Shown in pieces: positions 43,982-52,070 of a stretch of 64,000 nucleotides of DNA (the first letter of the stretch is position 1; each line of letters opens with the position of its first letter). Source of the stretch: Phycisphaerales bacterium (GTDB lineage Bacteria > Planctomycetota > Phycisphaerae > UBA1845 > UTPLA1); the NCBI GenBank assembly GCA_020639075.1, contig JACKHI010000002.1, positions 744,001-808,000 on the forward strand, written 5' to 3'. Position numbers and translations under genes: made by a program. Under the pieces are notes generated by a model that had not been told where the DNA came from, did no database searches, and was given only the letters and a program-made list of their open reading frames with translations.

Positions 43982-45295
43982 ATGAATCAGAACAAGAGAG
44001 CCGTCACGTCATTGCTGGCATTGGCTGCAGTGACCTTTGTCGGCGTTGGCGCACAATGTCCTTCCAATGGCGGTATGGGCAACACGAACGGAAACAACAA
44101 CGGTGGCGGTGGGGCACTGAATGGGCTTTCGATTGTGCTTAGCGGGATCGATGTCCAAGGCGACATCCAAGTCGATGACAACGTCATCGTGATGGGAACG
44201 GGGCAGAATGGGGGGATCGAATATATCATTCCATCCGAGGGCACGACGGCTCACAGCTTGACGAATTCAGACACGTTGGTCGAGACTGGATTCAACATCG
44301 CTAACGGGTGGATCGCCGCCCGTGACTTCGACGGCAACGTACTGTTACACGACACGGGCGCCGGCACGTCGATGACTCTCGACGAGAACGAGCTTTCGCA
44401 CTTCAGCGGCGCCGCATCGTCGCTGGAATTCTGGGCCGACGAGAGCTTCATCGTTACAGTCGCAGACCACAATCGTGTGACCGACGGGCACAAGATCAAG
44501 TTCATCGACGTCAGCGGCGCGACGCCTCAGATCACGAGTTTCACGCAGGATATTCCGGATCAACCGGGCACGACTCAGGAAATCGTCGTGTGCGCGATCG
44601 ACGCCGACAACATGCAGGTGCTCGTCCTGCAGACGGACGTCTTCTATCTATACGACATGGCCAATCCCAACGATGCACCGCAAATGTTGGACGTCTCGGC
44701 TGACGGCGGCGCGACCAATGCCGTTCAGCCGTGGTTCGACAATGGAAAAGTGATCTACCATTCGCGTGACACGACCAGCGACGGCAATCGCATGGCGATG
44801 ATCGCCGATTTGACGACGGACACCGTCACGCAACTCGACGAAAATCCCGCGGCGCCGGCGGATGTTCATCTTTCCGGCGGCATCTTCGGTTACTTCGTAC
44901 AGGAAACGGATGACGACATCATCACGAATCAAGTGGCCAGGAGCGTATGGGGAACGGTCAACGGCAATATCACGTTTACGGAATTGCATGACACCGACAA
45001 GCTGATCGCCGATACCCGCGAAGACGGCCTGATCGGCTACGGTCTGACGCTTGCGATCACCAAGGACGGCCGCTATCGCTTCATCGCCGGCGGCGGCACA
45101 CCGAGCCTCGCGGAGTATCTTCAAGTCAGTAAGAACGGCGGGGCATTCGTTGCATTTCCCGCGTCGGCGTCCGATCATGCCAACATCGATCCGGATGGCG
45201 TCGAGGCGTCAGAAATCGTGACGAGCAACGGCATCTGCGCTTTCCGAACGCTGACCAACAGCCAGATGGCCTACATCCTGCTCCCGCAGAATTAG
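43982..45295 (+). CDS. Exported beta-rich protein of unknown function, paralogue of the gene at 50655
   Basis: The product is 437 aa from the ATG at 43982, which has AGGAG at good spacing. A signal peptide (~1-24) ends at AQC-PSNGG, so Cys25 follows the hydrophobic core. The residue before it is Gln, which is not a classical lipobox. A short Asn/Gly linker follows. The body is beta-rich, like a propeller of TolB or Kelch type, with repeated DVSGATPQI, VFYLYDM, AMIADLTTDTVTQLDE and CAFRTLTNSQMAYILLP elements. The gene at 50655 has the same layout, down to VTDGHKIKFIDVSGATP against VTDGKIVKVVDVSGATP. I know no assigned function; a surface-exposed protein is inferred. Confidence 0.8.
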   Translation: MNQNKRAVTSLLALAAVTFVGVGAQCPSNGGMGNTNGNNNGGGGALNGLSIVLSGIDVQGDIQVDDNVIVMGTGQNGGIEYIIPSEGTTAHSLTNSDTLVETGFNIANGWIAARDFDGNVLLHDTGAGTSMTLDENELSHFSGAASSLEFWADESFIVTVADHNRVTDGHKIKFIDVSGATPQITSFTQDIPDQPGTTQEIVVCAIDADNMQVLVLQTDVFYLYDMANPNDAPQMLDVSADGGATNAVQPWFDNGKVIYHSRDTTSDGNRMAMIADLTTDTVTQLDENPAAPADVHLSGGIFGYFVQETDDDIITNQVARSVWGTVNGNITFTELHDTDKLIADTREDGLIGYGLTLAITKDGRYRFIAGGGTPSLAEYLQVSKNGGAFVAFPASASDHANIDPDGVEASEIVTSNGICAFRTLTNSQMAYILLPQN

Positions 45296-45516
45296 GCGTC
45301 TGGACGATCGGTTCGTTCCGGCCTGCGGCGCATGTCGTTGTCCGGTCCATGCTGGCGGACGAGGTCCGGTGCGAGTTGCTTCGCCCGGGCCTCGTTTGTC
45401 AGTTGGCGCTGCCGCCTCAGGGAGTTTCGGAATATGAGCTCCGGATTGCCAGCGAGTTGCAGGCTGGGTAACTTGCCTTATTGGAGACGCGAGCCAGACG
45501 AAAGAGCAAGTGAGCC

Positions 45517-46059
45517 ATGCCCAACCACCCACGATTTCGATCAACGACAATTCTCTCGGTACGTCGAGACGGCCAGGTATCCATGGGCGGCGACGGCCAG
45601 GTGACGCTGGGTGATTCGATCGTCAAGGCGGATGCCGTCAAGGTACGAAGGCTTCATAAGGACAAAGTGCTTGCTGGATTCGCAGGATCCGCGGCCGATG
45701 CGTTCGCGCTATTGGATCGCTTCGAAGGCAAGCTGGAGGAATTCAAGGGAAATACCCGGCGAGCCGCGATCGAGCTGGCGAAGGACTGGCGAACCGATCG
45801 CGTCCTGCGAAGGCTCGAAAGTCTGCTGGCAGTTGCGGATTCGGAAACGAGTCTGATTATCGGTGGAAACGGGGATGTGATTGAGCCGTCCGACGGGATC
45901 ATCGCGATCGGCAGCGGAGGGACGTGCGCCCTGGCCGCGACACGGGCGCTCCTGCAGCACACGTCGCTCAGCGCTCAGCAGATTGTTGAGGCCGGCCTAG
46001 CGATTGCAGGGGAAATCAACGTCTATGCGAACGATCGCATTACCGTGTTCTCGCTGTAA
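45517..46059 (+). CDS. hslV: ATP-dependent protease subunit HslV
   Basis: This is the proteasome-like peptidase of the HslUV complex, which degrades unfolded cytoplasmic proteins. It is 180 aa, the usual size. The nucleophile is the first Thr of the TT pair at residues 10-11 (RFRSTTILSV), which would be exposed by removing a nine-residue propeptide. Other family features are VSMGGDGQVTLGD, VRRLHKDKVLAGFAGSAADA, LIIGGNGDVIEP and the Gly-rich AIGSGGTCALAATRALL. The unfoldase partner gene hslU is not adjacent, as it usually would be. The 3' end overlaps the convergent response regulator gene by 37 bases. Confidence 0.95.
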   Translation: MPNHPRFRSTTILSVRRDGQVSMGGDGQVTLGDSIVKADAVKVRRLHKDKVLAGFAGSAADAFALLDRFEGKLEEFKGNTRRAAIELAKDWRTDRVLRRLESLLAVADSETSLIIGGNGDVIEPSDGIIAIGSGGTCALAATRALLQHTSLSAQQIVEAGLAIAGEINVYANDRITVFSL

Positions 46060-46718
46060 GTCTCGATTGGCGCCGATTTGCCGTCCGTAACGGGGCGGGC
46101 CGGATCGTCGACGCCCGCGGCAAACGCGCAACGAACCACGTCCACGATGGAATGGGCCTTCAGTTTTCGCATGATGCCGGCACGATGCGCTTCGACGGTG
46201 CGTTCACGAATCCCCAAGGATTCGGCGATGACCCGATTGCTCCGTCCCTGAACCAGTTCCAACAAGACCTGGTTTTCTCGCCGCGTCAATTGGGACAGCG
46301 TACGGCGGCATTCGTCGCGGCAGATGGCGCGTTCTCGAATCGCCTGGTTGTTTTCGAACGCCAGATGAATGCGATCGATCAATCGCTGCGGTTCGACCGG
46401 CTTCTGCAGAAAATCGTCCGCGCCCGATCGAACGGCGTCAACGGCCGTCGCGACATCGCCGTGTCCTGTGACGAACAGGATGGGGATCGGTATCTCCTTT
46501 TGGGCCAGCCGCTTCTGCAGTGCGAGTCCCGTCATGCCGGGAAGCCGGACCTCCAGGACGACGCACGAGTCGATTTCCGGGTCGAATACCTTGAGGAAAT
46601 CCTCCGCAGAGTCGCACTCGACGGTGTGAAGATGCACGGTATTCAGCACGCGGCTTAACGCGCTGCGCGATTCGGCGTCCGCATCGACAAGGTAAACGCG
46701 GCGATTGACAAACATCAT
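46023..46718 (-). CDS. FixJ/NarL-type response regulator with Glu at the phosphorylation site
   Basis: This 231-aa regulator has an N-terminal receiver (~5-120) with YLVDADAESR, a conserved Thr in ILFVTGHGDV and the Lys in DDFLQKPV. The phosphoacceptor Asp expected in CLVLDVRLPGMSG is Glu56 here (CVVLEVRLPGMTG). An Asp-to-Glu change at this site often mimics phosphorylation, so the protein may be constitutively active. The C-terminal LuxR-type helix-turn-helix (~145-205) reads LTRRENQVLLELVQG and RTVEAHRAGIMRKL, typical of FixJ-like regulators. A C-terminal extension of ~25 residues is not conserved. No cognate kinase gene is adjacent. It is encoded on the minus strand after agmatinase, with a perfect TATAAT 306 bases upstream. 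Confidence 0.9.
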   Translation of the reverse strand: MMFVNRRVYLVDADAESRSALSRVLNTVHLHTVECDSAEDFLKVFDPEIDSCVVLEVRLPGMTGLALQKRLAQKEIPIPILFVTGHGDVATAVDAVRSGADDFLQKPVEPQRLIDRIHLAFENNQAIRERAICRDECRRTLSQLTRRENQVLLELVQGRSNRVIAESLGIRERTVEAHRAGIMRKLKAHSIVDVVRCAFAAGVDDPARPVTDGKSAPIETYSENTVMRSFA

Positions 46719-47184
46719 GATAGGTGCTCGCTTTCAACAAGGAACCAGGCGAATCACATACGCACGCATCGCCTCGTGGGCAAAAGAAGTGGCGAACGAG
46801 AACGACGTGATGCTCGGCGGTCTCTAACAGCCCGATGGTGTCGGTCGGGACACAAAAGGGCACTTGGATTGGCCGAATTCGTCGCCAGTCTTCGCGACGG
46901 GCTCCTGTAAAGAAATCCCGTCTGCTGAGATGCCGCATTCCGTCCAGTTCCCTGTGGGAATGCGCCTGTCGCCACTAGCTAATCATCCCAAATCCCACGG
47001 TGTTCTTGCCACATATCGGCGAAATTATACCGAGCGGCTACCACGACATTGATTGCGCAATGCGAACGACAGCCGTAAGTGGCAATACGGCGATTCAACC
47101 GTCAATTGTGCGACTCAGCGAAGCACGGAATGGGCAGAGTGCGAATATGCACGCGCGTGACTTGTATGACGTATGTCACATTGT
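46719..47184. other. Intergenic region between agmatinase and the FixJ-type regulator
   Basis: About 470 bases with no credible gene. On the minus strand a perfect TATAAT lies at 47029-47024 but lacks a good -35 box. A frame at 46938-46438 (minus) runs out of frame into the regulator gene and is probably not coding. A long untranslated leader for the regulator is possible. Confidence 0.4.
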
Positions 47185-48063
47185 CTATTTTGTCGTCGAT
47201 TCAATCTGGGAGATGAGTTTGTACACGAGTTTCGCGGCGAGGAACTCGGTTTGAACAGAGCCGGGCTGCGGTGCGACTTCGACGACATCTGCGCCGACAA
47301 TTGTCTTTTCCAGGGCCACAGCGCGAATAAGATCCGTGACTTGGAACCAATCCAGTCCGCCGGGTTCCGGCGTGCCGGTGCCGGGCGCGTAGGCCGGATC
47401 GAAGCCGTCGATGTCGATCGTGACATACACGTTGTCAGTGAGTGAAGAGACTGCTTGTTCAATCCATTGTGGATTCTCGCGCGTCTCCCGTGCGGAGATC
47501 GGTGAGAATCCGTGTTTCTTCATGAACTTGTGTTCGTCGAGGCTGTAGTTTCGAATCCCCACAGGGACGATCGAAACCCCCATCTCCAGTACTCGACGCA
47601 TGACGCTCGCATGGCTGTATGGCGTGCCCTCGTATTGGTCGCGAAGATCGGCATGCGCGTCGATCTGAAGCACGCTGAGCTGCTTGTGCCTGGTCTTGAC
47701 GGCCTTGATCAGGGCGCTTGTCACTGAGTGCTCCCCGCCCAGCCCGATCAGAAACTTCCCATCCCGGACCGCGCGCTTGGCGGCGTTGAAGATATCGCCA
47801 TGCATCGCTTCCGGTCCGGAAGCGTTCGCGGCGAGCGAGTCCAACGTGTGGATGCCGATCTGATGGAACTCTCGCCCGAACTCCTCGTCGAAAAGCTCGA
47901 CCTGCTGACTCGCCGTGAGGATCGCCCGGGGACCGTTTCGCGTGCCGCCCTGAAAACTGGTCGTCGCGTCATACGGAATCGGCAAAAGCGCGTATTTGGA
48001 CTTCTTGTAGTCGCTGTATCGAGGTTCAAGCCCAAGAAAGTTGTCGTAACGAAGCTCGCCCAT
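47185..48063 (-). CDS. speB: Agmatinase / ureohydrolase family
   Basis: This 292-aa manganese enzyme splits agmatine to putrescine and urea, part of polyamine synthesis. The ATG at 48063 (MGELRYDNFLGL) follows GAGGA and fits the family length; the frame upstream to 48294 has no coding character. Metal-binding motifs are all present: GGEHSVT, QIDAHADLRD and DIDGFDPAYAPGTGTPEPGG. The N-terminal PYDATTSFQGGTRNGPRAI is also typical. The arginase branch usually differs in the substrate loop, so agmatinase is preferred, though related ureohydrolases (for example guanidinobutyrase) cannot be excluded. It is transcribed divergently from the ferredoxin gene, with about 230 bases between them. Confidence 0.9.
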   Translation of the reverse strand: MGELRYDNFLGLEPRYSDYKKSKYALLPIPYDATTSFQGGTRNGPRAILTASQQVELFDEEFGREFHQIGIHTLDSLAANASGPEAMHGDIFNAAKRAVRDGKFLIGLGGEHSVTSALIKAVKTRHKQLSVLQIDAHADLRDQYEGTPYSHASVMRRVLEMGVSIVPVGIRNYSLDEHKFMKKHGFSPISARETRENPQWIEQAVSSLTDNVYVTIDIDGFDPAYAPGTGTPEPGGLDWFQVTDLIRAVALEKTIVGADVVEVAPQPGSVQTEFLAAKLVYKLISQIESTTK

Positions 48064-48292
48064 GTCGTCTGTGTCCTCAAAATCCGTCCAAAGTCCGTTT
48101 GCCTTGCAAGGGCGTGCAGCGTGCCGCAAGCCGCGTCCGGACGCAAGCCGTGAACTCAAAACCAGATAAGCCGGCAATTCCGGTTGACGGGGGCCCGAAA
48201 CTGTGACATAAAAACGGTCGCTCAACGCAACCGAGCGTGGACGGCAAGTCGAGTGAGTGCCGCCACTGAATGTTGGTGGGAGAAATTTTGCC

Positions 48293-48646
48293 ATGACTCA
48301 TGTCGTGACCGAACGATGCGTGGACTGCCGATACACCGACTGCGCGACCGTGTGCCCGGTCGAGTGCTTTTGGGAAATCGACAACCCCGCCATGCTGGTG
48401 ATCGATCCGGATACGTGCATCGACTGCGGTCTCTGCGTTCCGGAATGTCCGATTCATGCGATTTACACCGAGGAGGAGCTTCCTGAGCCGTATGCGGAGT
48501 GGACGGCAAAGAACGCGGAGCTCTTCGGCAGCGGCACAAACATCACGGAAAAGAAGGATCCTCTCGCTGGCGCTTTGACGCTTGAGCAGATTCAGCAGCG
48601 TGAGAAGGACAAGGGCTGGGATATTCCAGAGCCGGGCGGCGTCTGA
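48293..48646 (+). CDS. fdxA: 7Fe ferredoxin ([3Fe-4S][4Fe-4S])
   Basis: This is a 117-aa soluble electron carrier. The ATG at 48293 has GGGAG upstream; the longer frame to 48257 is not supported. The first cluster region reads CVDCRYTDCATVCPVECF and the second CIDCGLCVPECP, the arrangement of Azotobacter-type 7Fe ferredoxins, with the Cys spacing intact. A helical C-terminal extension (EWTAKNAELF, TLEQIQQREKDKGW) is also usual in this family. Partner enzymes are not encoded nearby. The downstream lipoprotein gene starts 20 bases later and may be co-transcribed. Confidence 0.93.
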   Translation: MTHVVTERCVDCRYTDCATVCPVECFWEIDNPAMLVIDPDTCIDCGLCVPECPIHAIYTEEELPEPYAEWTAKNAELFGSGTNITEKKDPLAGALTLEQIQQREKDKGWDIPEPGGV

Positions 48647-48665
48647 TCCGTCGCCGAAGCATGTT

Positions 48666-49502
48666 GTGAAGCGACGTACCCGAAAGAACATTGTCGGGGG
48701 GCAAGCCGCGCGGCTCTTGGCATTCTGTGCCTTTGCGCTGGCCGGCTGTTCCGAGGTGCGCCCACAACCCACGGTTTTTTATTGTGACGGCGCCGGCTGG
48801 TACGCCAGCGCCAGATCTGTCAATTCCGGTCTTCACAGCGCCGGCTTTCGCGGTCGATTCAGGAATTATGCCTGGAGCTCGTTCCTGGGACCGACAACGG
48901 ACCACTTGATTACCGCGCGAAGTCGACTTGTCGCCCGCGGGCTCGCCCGTCAGATCGAAGACGCCCGGCGCGATGCGCCCGAAGAGCCGATCTACCTGAT
49001 GGGCCTGTCCGCCGGCACGGCCGTGATCCTGAACGCCGTCGAGGAACTCGCACAGGGCGTCAAAGTGGATCACGTCGTTCTGTTTTCGTCGTCCGTGTCA
49101 TCGAATCGGGACCTGGTTCCCGTCATGAACAACATCACAGGGCGCCTCTACGCGACAACGAGCCCGCACGATGGAATCCTGAAGGCCATCGTCACCAACG
49201 CCGATGGAGGGGACGGTCCGCCCGTCGGATTGGCGGGGTTCCACTATTCCGGGCAGGGCGGACGCGTCGGCACCAATGCCTACGATCGTGTTTTCAATTT
49301 GCCGTGGCGTGCTTCATTTCTACAGTACGGCTGGGATGGCGGCCATACTGCCGTTACGAACTCGGCATTCGTCCAGCATGTCATCGCGCCCCGATTGTTC
49401 CGTGACCGACCGCATCCGCTTGATCGTCCATTGAGTTGGGGCGCCTTGGCCGCGTCAAGTGACGTGGTCGACAATCCGATCGTGCTGACGACAGGCGACT
49501 GA
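48666..49502 (+). CDS. Lipoprotein with alpha/beta-hydrolase-like fold
   Basis: This is a 278-aa product from the GTG at 48666; a frame to 48582 would overlap the ferredoxin gene. Residues ~10-28 form a lipoprotein signal with lipobox FALAGC, so the protein is probably anchored in a membrane. The nucleophile elbow GLSAG (in YLMGLSAGTAVIL) fits the serine hydrolase GxSxG pattern. A conserved-looking His lies in GWDGGHTAVT near the C-terminus and an Asp in TTSPHDGI, giving a possible triad. The family is otherwise unrecognised; lipase, esterase or peptidase are all possible. No clear ribosome binding site supports the exact start. Confidence 0.7.
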   Translation: MKRRTRKNIVGGQAARLLAFCAFALAGCSEVRPQPTVFYCDGAGWYASARSVNSGLHSAGFRGRFRNYAWSSFLGPTTDHLITARSRLVARGLARQIEDARRDAPEEPIYLMGLSAGTAVILNAVEELAQGVKVDHVVLFSSSVSSNRDLVPVMNNITGRLYATTSPHDGILKAIVTNADGGDGPPVGLAGFHYSGQGGRVGTNAYDRVFNLPWRASFLQYGWDGGHTAVTNSAFVQHVIAPRLFRDRPHPLDRPLSWGALAASSDVVDNPIVLTTGD

Positions 49503-49565
49503 CCTGTGAAAAGTCGTCCGTCAGCTACTGGGCTACGAAATTGATCTCGGCCCGATGCCAGTAAG

Positions 49566-50414
49566 ATGAGAGCCATGCGAAATCGCCGATCCAATCGATT
49601 GCCATACCTGCTTGCAACCATTGCCGTGTCGATCCTCGGCGCGGGCTGCGCCGGGCGTACGGCATATCAGCATGGCATTGAAGCCGAGAAACGCGGTGAA
49701 GCGCATCTGGCCTATGCCTACTACGCGAAGGCGGCCCAGTCGAGCCCGGACAATGGCACCTACGATCGCGCGATCCGTCGCCTCGGGCCGCTCGCGGCGT
49801 CTCACTGGATCAACGACGCCAAGCTGGCTCGGGCCGAAGGCCGTTATGACGAAGCGTGGAAGGCATGTATGCGAGCCCTGGCCATCCAGCCCGATCGTTC
49901 CGAGGCGCTGTCATTCTACGATGAGCTGGAGCGCGATTACGGATCGAGACTGGCGGGCGTGAAGCGCGAATGGAAAAAATCCGGCGCCAAGGCGCTGGTT
50001 ATTCAGGTATCGCCCGAGACGCCTCCGAAGCGTGCAGAATTGCCTGAAGCTGCCATGGATTCCCCAGAGGCCTCTGACGTGGACGCGCGCGTCGCCTCCG
50101 ACACGGATCGTGGCGGCCCGGCGCCGACGTCTGAGTTGCCGGGCAAGTTCCTCGCACATCATGCACTGTCCAGAGACGGCACGCGGGAGGTGACAAGCGT
50201 CGACGGAATCAGAATACGCCTTCGTGACACAACCGAGGATCGCGCCGTGGATTTCGACCTCTATGAGGCGGATCGCCGAATCCAACGGATTCGAGGCCTG
50301 AAGCCCGGCGAGTCGCGGCTCCTCCTCTCGCCCGAAGGTAAGTGGTATCGACTCACCGTCGTCTCCGTCGATCACTCGGCCGAAACGGCTGAAATCGGCC
50401 TCAATCCCGCCTGA
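49566..50414 (+). CDS. Lipoprotein with TPR-like repeats
   Basis: This 282-aa protein has a lipoprotein signal (lipobox ILGAGC, Cys28). About residues 30-125 form two or three helical TPR-like units (AYQHGIEAEKRGEAHLAYAYYAKAA and EGRYDEAWKACMRALAIQPD fragments). A disordered Pro/Glu/Asp-rich linker (~140-200) follows. A C-terminal beta-rich domain of ~75 residues (IRIRLRDTTEDRAVDFDLYE, KWYRLTVVSVDHSAETAEIGL fragments) ends the protein. The start may be the ATG at 49566 or 49575. It is probably an extracytoplasmic scaffold. I do not recognise a named family. It lies 63 bases after the lipoprotein hydrolase on the same strand. Confidence 0.75.
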   Translation: MRAMRNRRSNRLPYLLATIAVSILGAGCAGRTAYQHGIEAEKRGEAHLAYAYYAKAAQSSPDNGTYDRAIRRLGPLAASHWINDAKLARAEGRYDEAWKACMRALAIQPDRSEALSFYDELERDYGSRLAGVKREWKKSGAKALVIQVSPETPPKRAELPEAAMDSPEASDVDARVASDTDRGGPAPTSELPGKFLAHHALSRDGTREVTSVDGIRIRLRDTTEDRAVDFDLYEADRRIQRIRGLKPGESRLLLSPEGKWYRLTVVSVDHSAETAEIGLNPA

Positions 50415-50654
50415 CGGACGCTCCCGCCGAAGTTTCCGAGAAAATCTCCTCAAAAATCTAGCCCCGTTGCGCGCAGACATCGCATCTCTGTCGGACGTCG
50501 GCGCAAAAGTGCACGGTCTGGATGGCCGGGTCTGTACGCGCGTCGGTCGAACAAAAGTGTGCAGGGTGCCATTTTCGCGTAATCCATCGGAAATCGATGG
50601 TCCTTCCTCGCGACAGCCTGACCAGTTTTTTTTGTTAGAGGAGAACAAAAAAGT

Positions 50655-51956
50655 ATGACAGCACGATCGTATCGAAGATTTGTTCCGCGAGCACTCATGA
50701 TGGGCGCCGCGCTGTTCATGGGGATGGCCGCAGAGTGCCCCATGAACAACAACATGAACGGCAACACAAACGACAATAGCGGCAATACCAACGGCAACGA
50801 CAATACGGGTGGGACGCCCGGGGCAAATTTCACGCCGGTTAACACGGGTATCGACGTCCACAACAGCGCTCGCGTGGCGGCCGGCGACGGCATCATCGCT
50901 TACGGCACGGGCGGCTTCAGCGGCGTCGATTGGATCATGAAGGGCGACACGACGGGCCGCGGAATCACGAATTCGGCCGACTACCGCGCCAGCTCGTTCG
51001 CCGTCATCGGCAAGAAGATCATTCTCGTCAAGAGTGCTGACTTCACGCTGAACGTGTTTGATACTGAAGCGAATACCTACTCGCCGATTGACGTCACCGA
51101 TATCCGACTTCAGAACATTCCCGTCGGCGTTCAGTCCGCCGGCCACATCCGGGCGGACGGCAACTACGTCGGAACGATGAGCGACGACGGCGAAGTGACG
51201 GACGGCAAGATCGTCAAAGTCGTCGATGTCTCGGGCGCGACGCCGACCATCATCGCCTTTGATTCCAATCCTCCGTCACAGCCGGATCAGCTCGACGTCG
51301 ATGCCGCCAATGAGGAAGTGGCCGTCGCCGACAACGATATCTTCTACGTTTACGACATCAACAACCCGGCGACGGCGCCCGAGATGTTCGACATGACGTC
51401 CGAAGGCGGCATCGAAGACACGCAGATTCAGTTCAAGGCCGGGTACATCCTCTTCCATGCGTTCGAGAATGGCAGCACGCGGGCGAAGGTTCTCAATACG
51501 GATGACGGCACCGTCACGGATATGGATCCCAGCGAATCCGCCGTCAACCTCTGCCTGAACGCGACGATGAAATACATCTACTTCGTCGATCGCGACGCCA
51601 ACGACTCCATCGGCGCCGACTATCGGTCCGGCGTTGGGACGCTGCCGACTGTCGCTGCGACGCTCGCGGGCGACACGCAAGTCGCCAACGGAACAGACAA
51701 CCTCGGACGCTTCGGCTGGACGACGGCCTGCACGATTCCGCCCGACGGCAGCTTCCTGTTCCTCTGCACGTCCGGCAGCATCGGCACGAGTGGTTATCTC
51801 CAAGTCGGCACGGGCGGTGACTTCGTCTTGCTGACCGATCCGGACGACAGCACGGACAACCTTCGCGCTTCCGACGCGCATGCAAGCAATGACATCGTCG
51901 CCTACAAGACAGGTCGCAACGCCGACACCACGCTCGGCTACATCGACCTGCCGTAA
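50655..51956 (+). CDS. Exported beta-rich protein of unknown function, paralogue of the gene at 43982
   Basis: This 433-aa protein starts at the ATG at 50655, with GAGGAG upstream and a T-rich leader. The signal segment ends MAAEC-PMNN; as in the paralogue, a Cys follows the hydrophobic core but with an acidic or amide residue (Glu) before it. An Asn/Asp/Gly-rich linker (about residues 28-55) follows. The body is propeller-like with DVSGATPTIIAF, DIFYVYDINNPATAPEMFDMTSEGG and a final DATLGYIDLP-like strand. Paralogy with 43982 is clear over the full length, including the order of the segments. Function unknown; surface location inferred. Confidence 0.8.
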   Translation: MTARSYRRFVPRALMMGAALFMGMAAECPMNNNMNGNTNDNSGNTNGNDNTGGTPGANFTPVNTGIDVHNSARVAAGDGIIAYGTGGFSGVDWIMKGDTTGRGITNSADYRASSFAVIGKKIILVKSADFTLNVFDTEANTYSPIDVTDIRLQNIPVGVQSAGHIRADGNYVGTMSDDGEVTDGKIVKVVDVSGATPTIIAFDSNPPSQPDQLDVDAANEEVAVADNDIFYVYDINNPATAPEMFDMTSEGGIEDTQIQFKAGYILFHAFENGSTRAKVLNTDDGTVTDMDPSESAVNLCLNATMKYIYFVDRDANDSIGADYRSGVGTLPTVAATLAGDTQVANGTDNLGRFGWTTACTIPPDGSFLFLCTSGSIGTSGYLQVGTGGDFVLLTDPDDSTDNLRASDAHASNDIVAYKTGRNADTTLGYIDLP

Positions 51957-52070
51957 TCGCGGCGTTTTCTGACAGCACCTGCACACGGTCCCGTGCGGTT
52001 GAGCAGCTCCAGCTGGAGCGCAGTTCAGCCGTGCGGGACGATTGTTTTTACGGAGTTGTACAGAGCCGAA

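Noticed and set aside
46438..46938. 166-codon minus-strand frame upstream of and overlapping the FixJ-type regulator
   Set aside because: Its second half is the regulator gene read in another frame and its first part has no domain. A separate gene with ~280 bases of overlap is unlikely.
52006..52019. 14-bp perfect palindrome between the convergent exported-protein and acyl-CoA dehydrogenase genes
   Set aside because: It has no loop and no T run, so it is not a credible terminator. A palindrome of this length may occur by chance, and no promoter is nearby.
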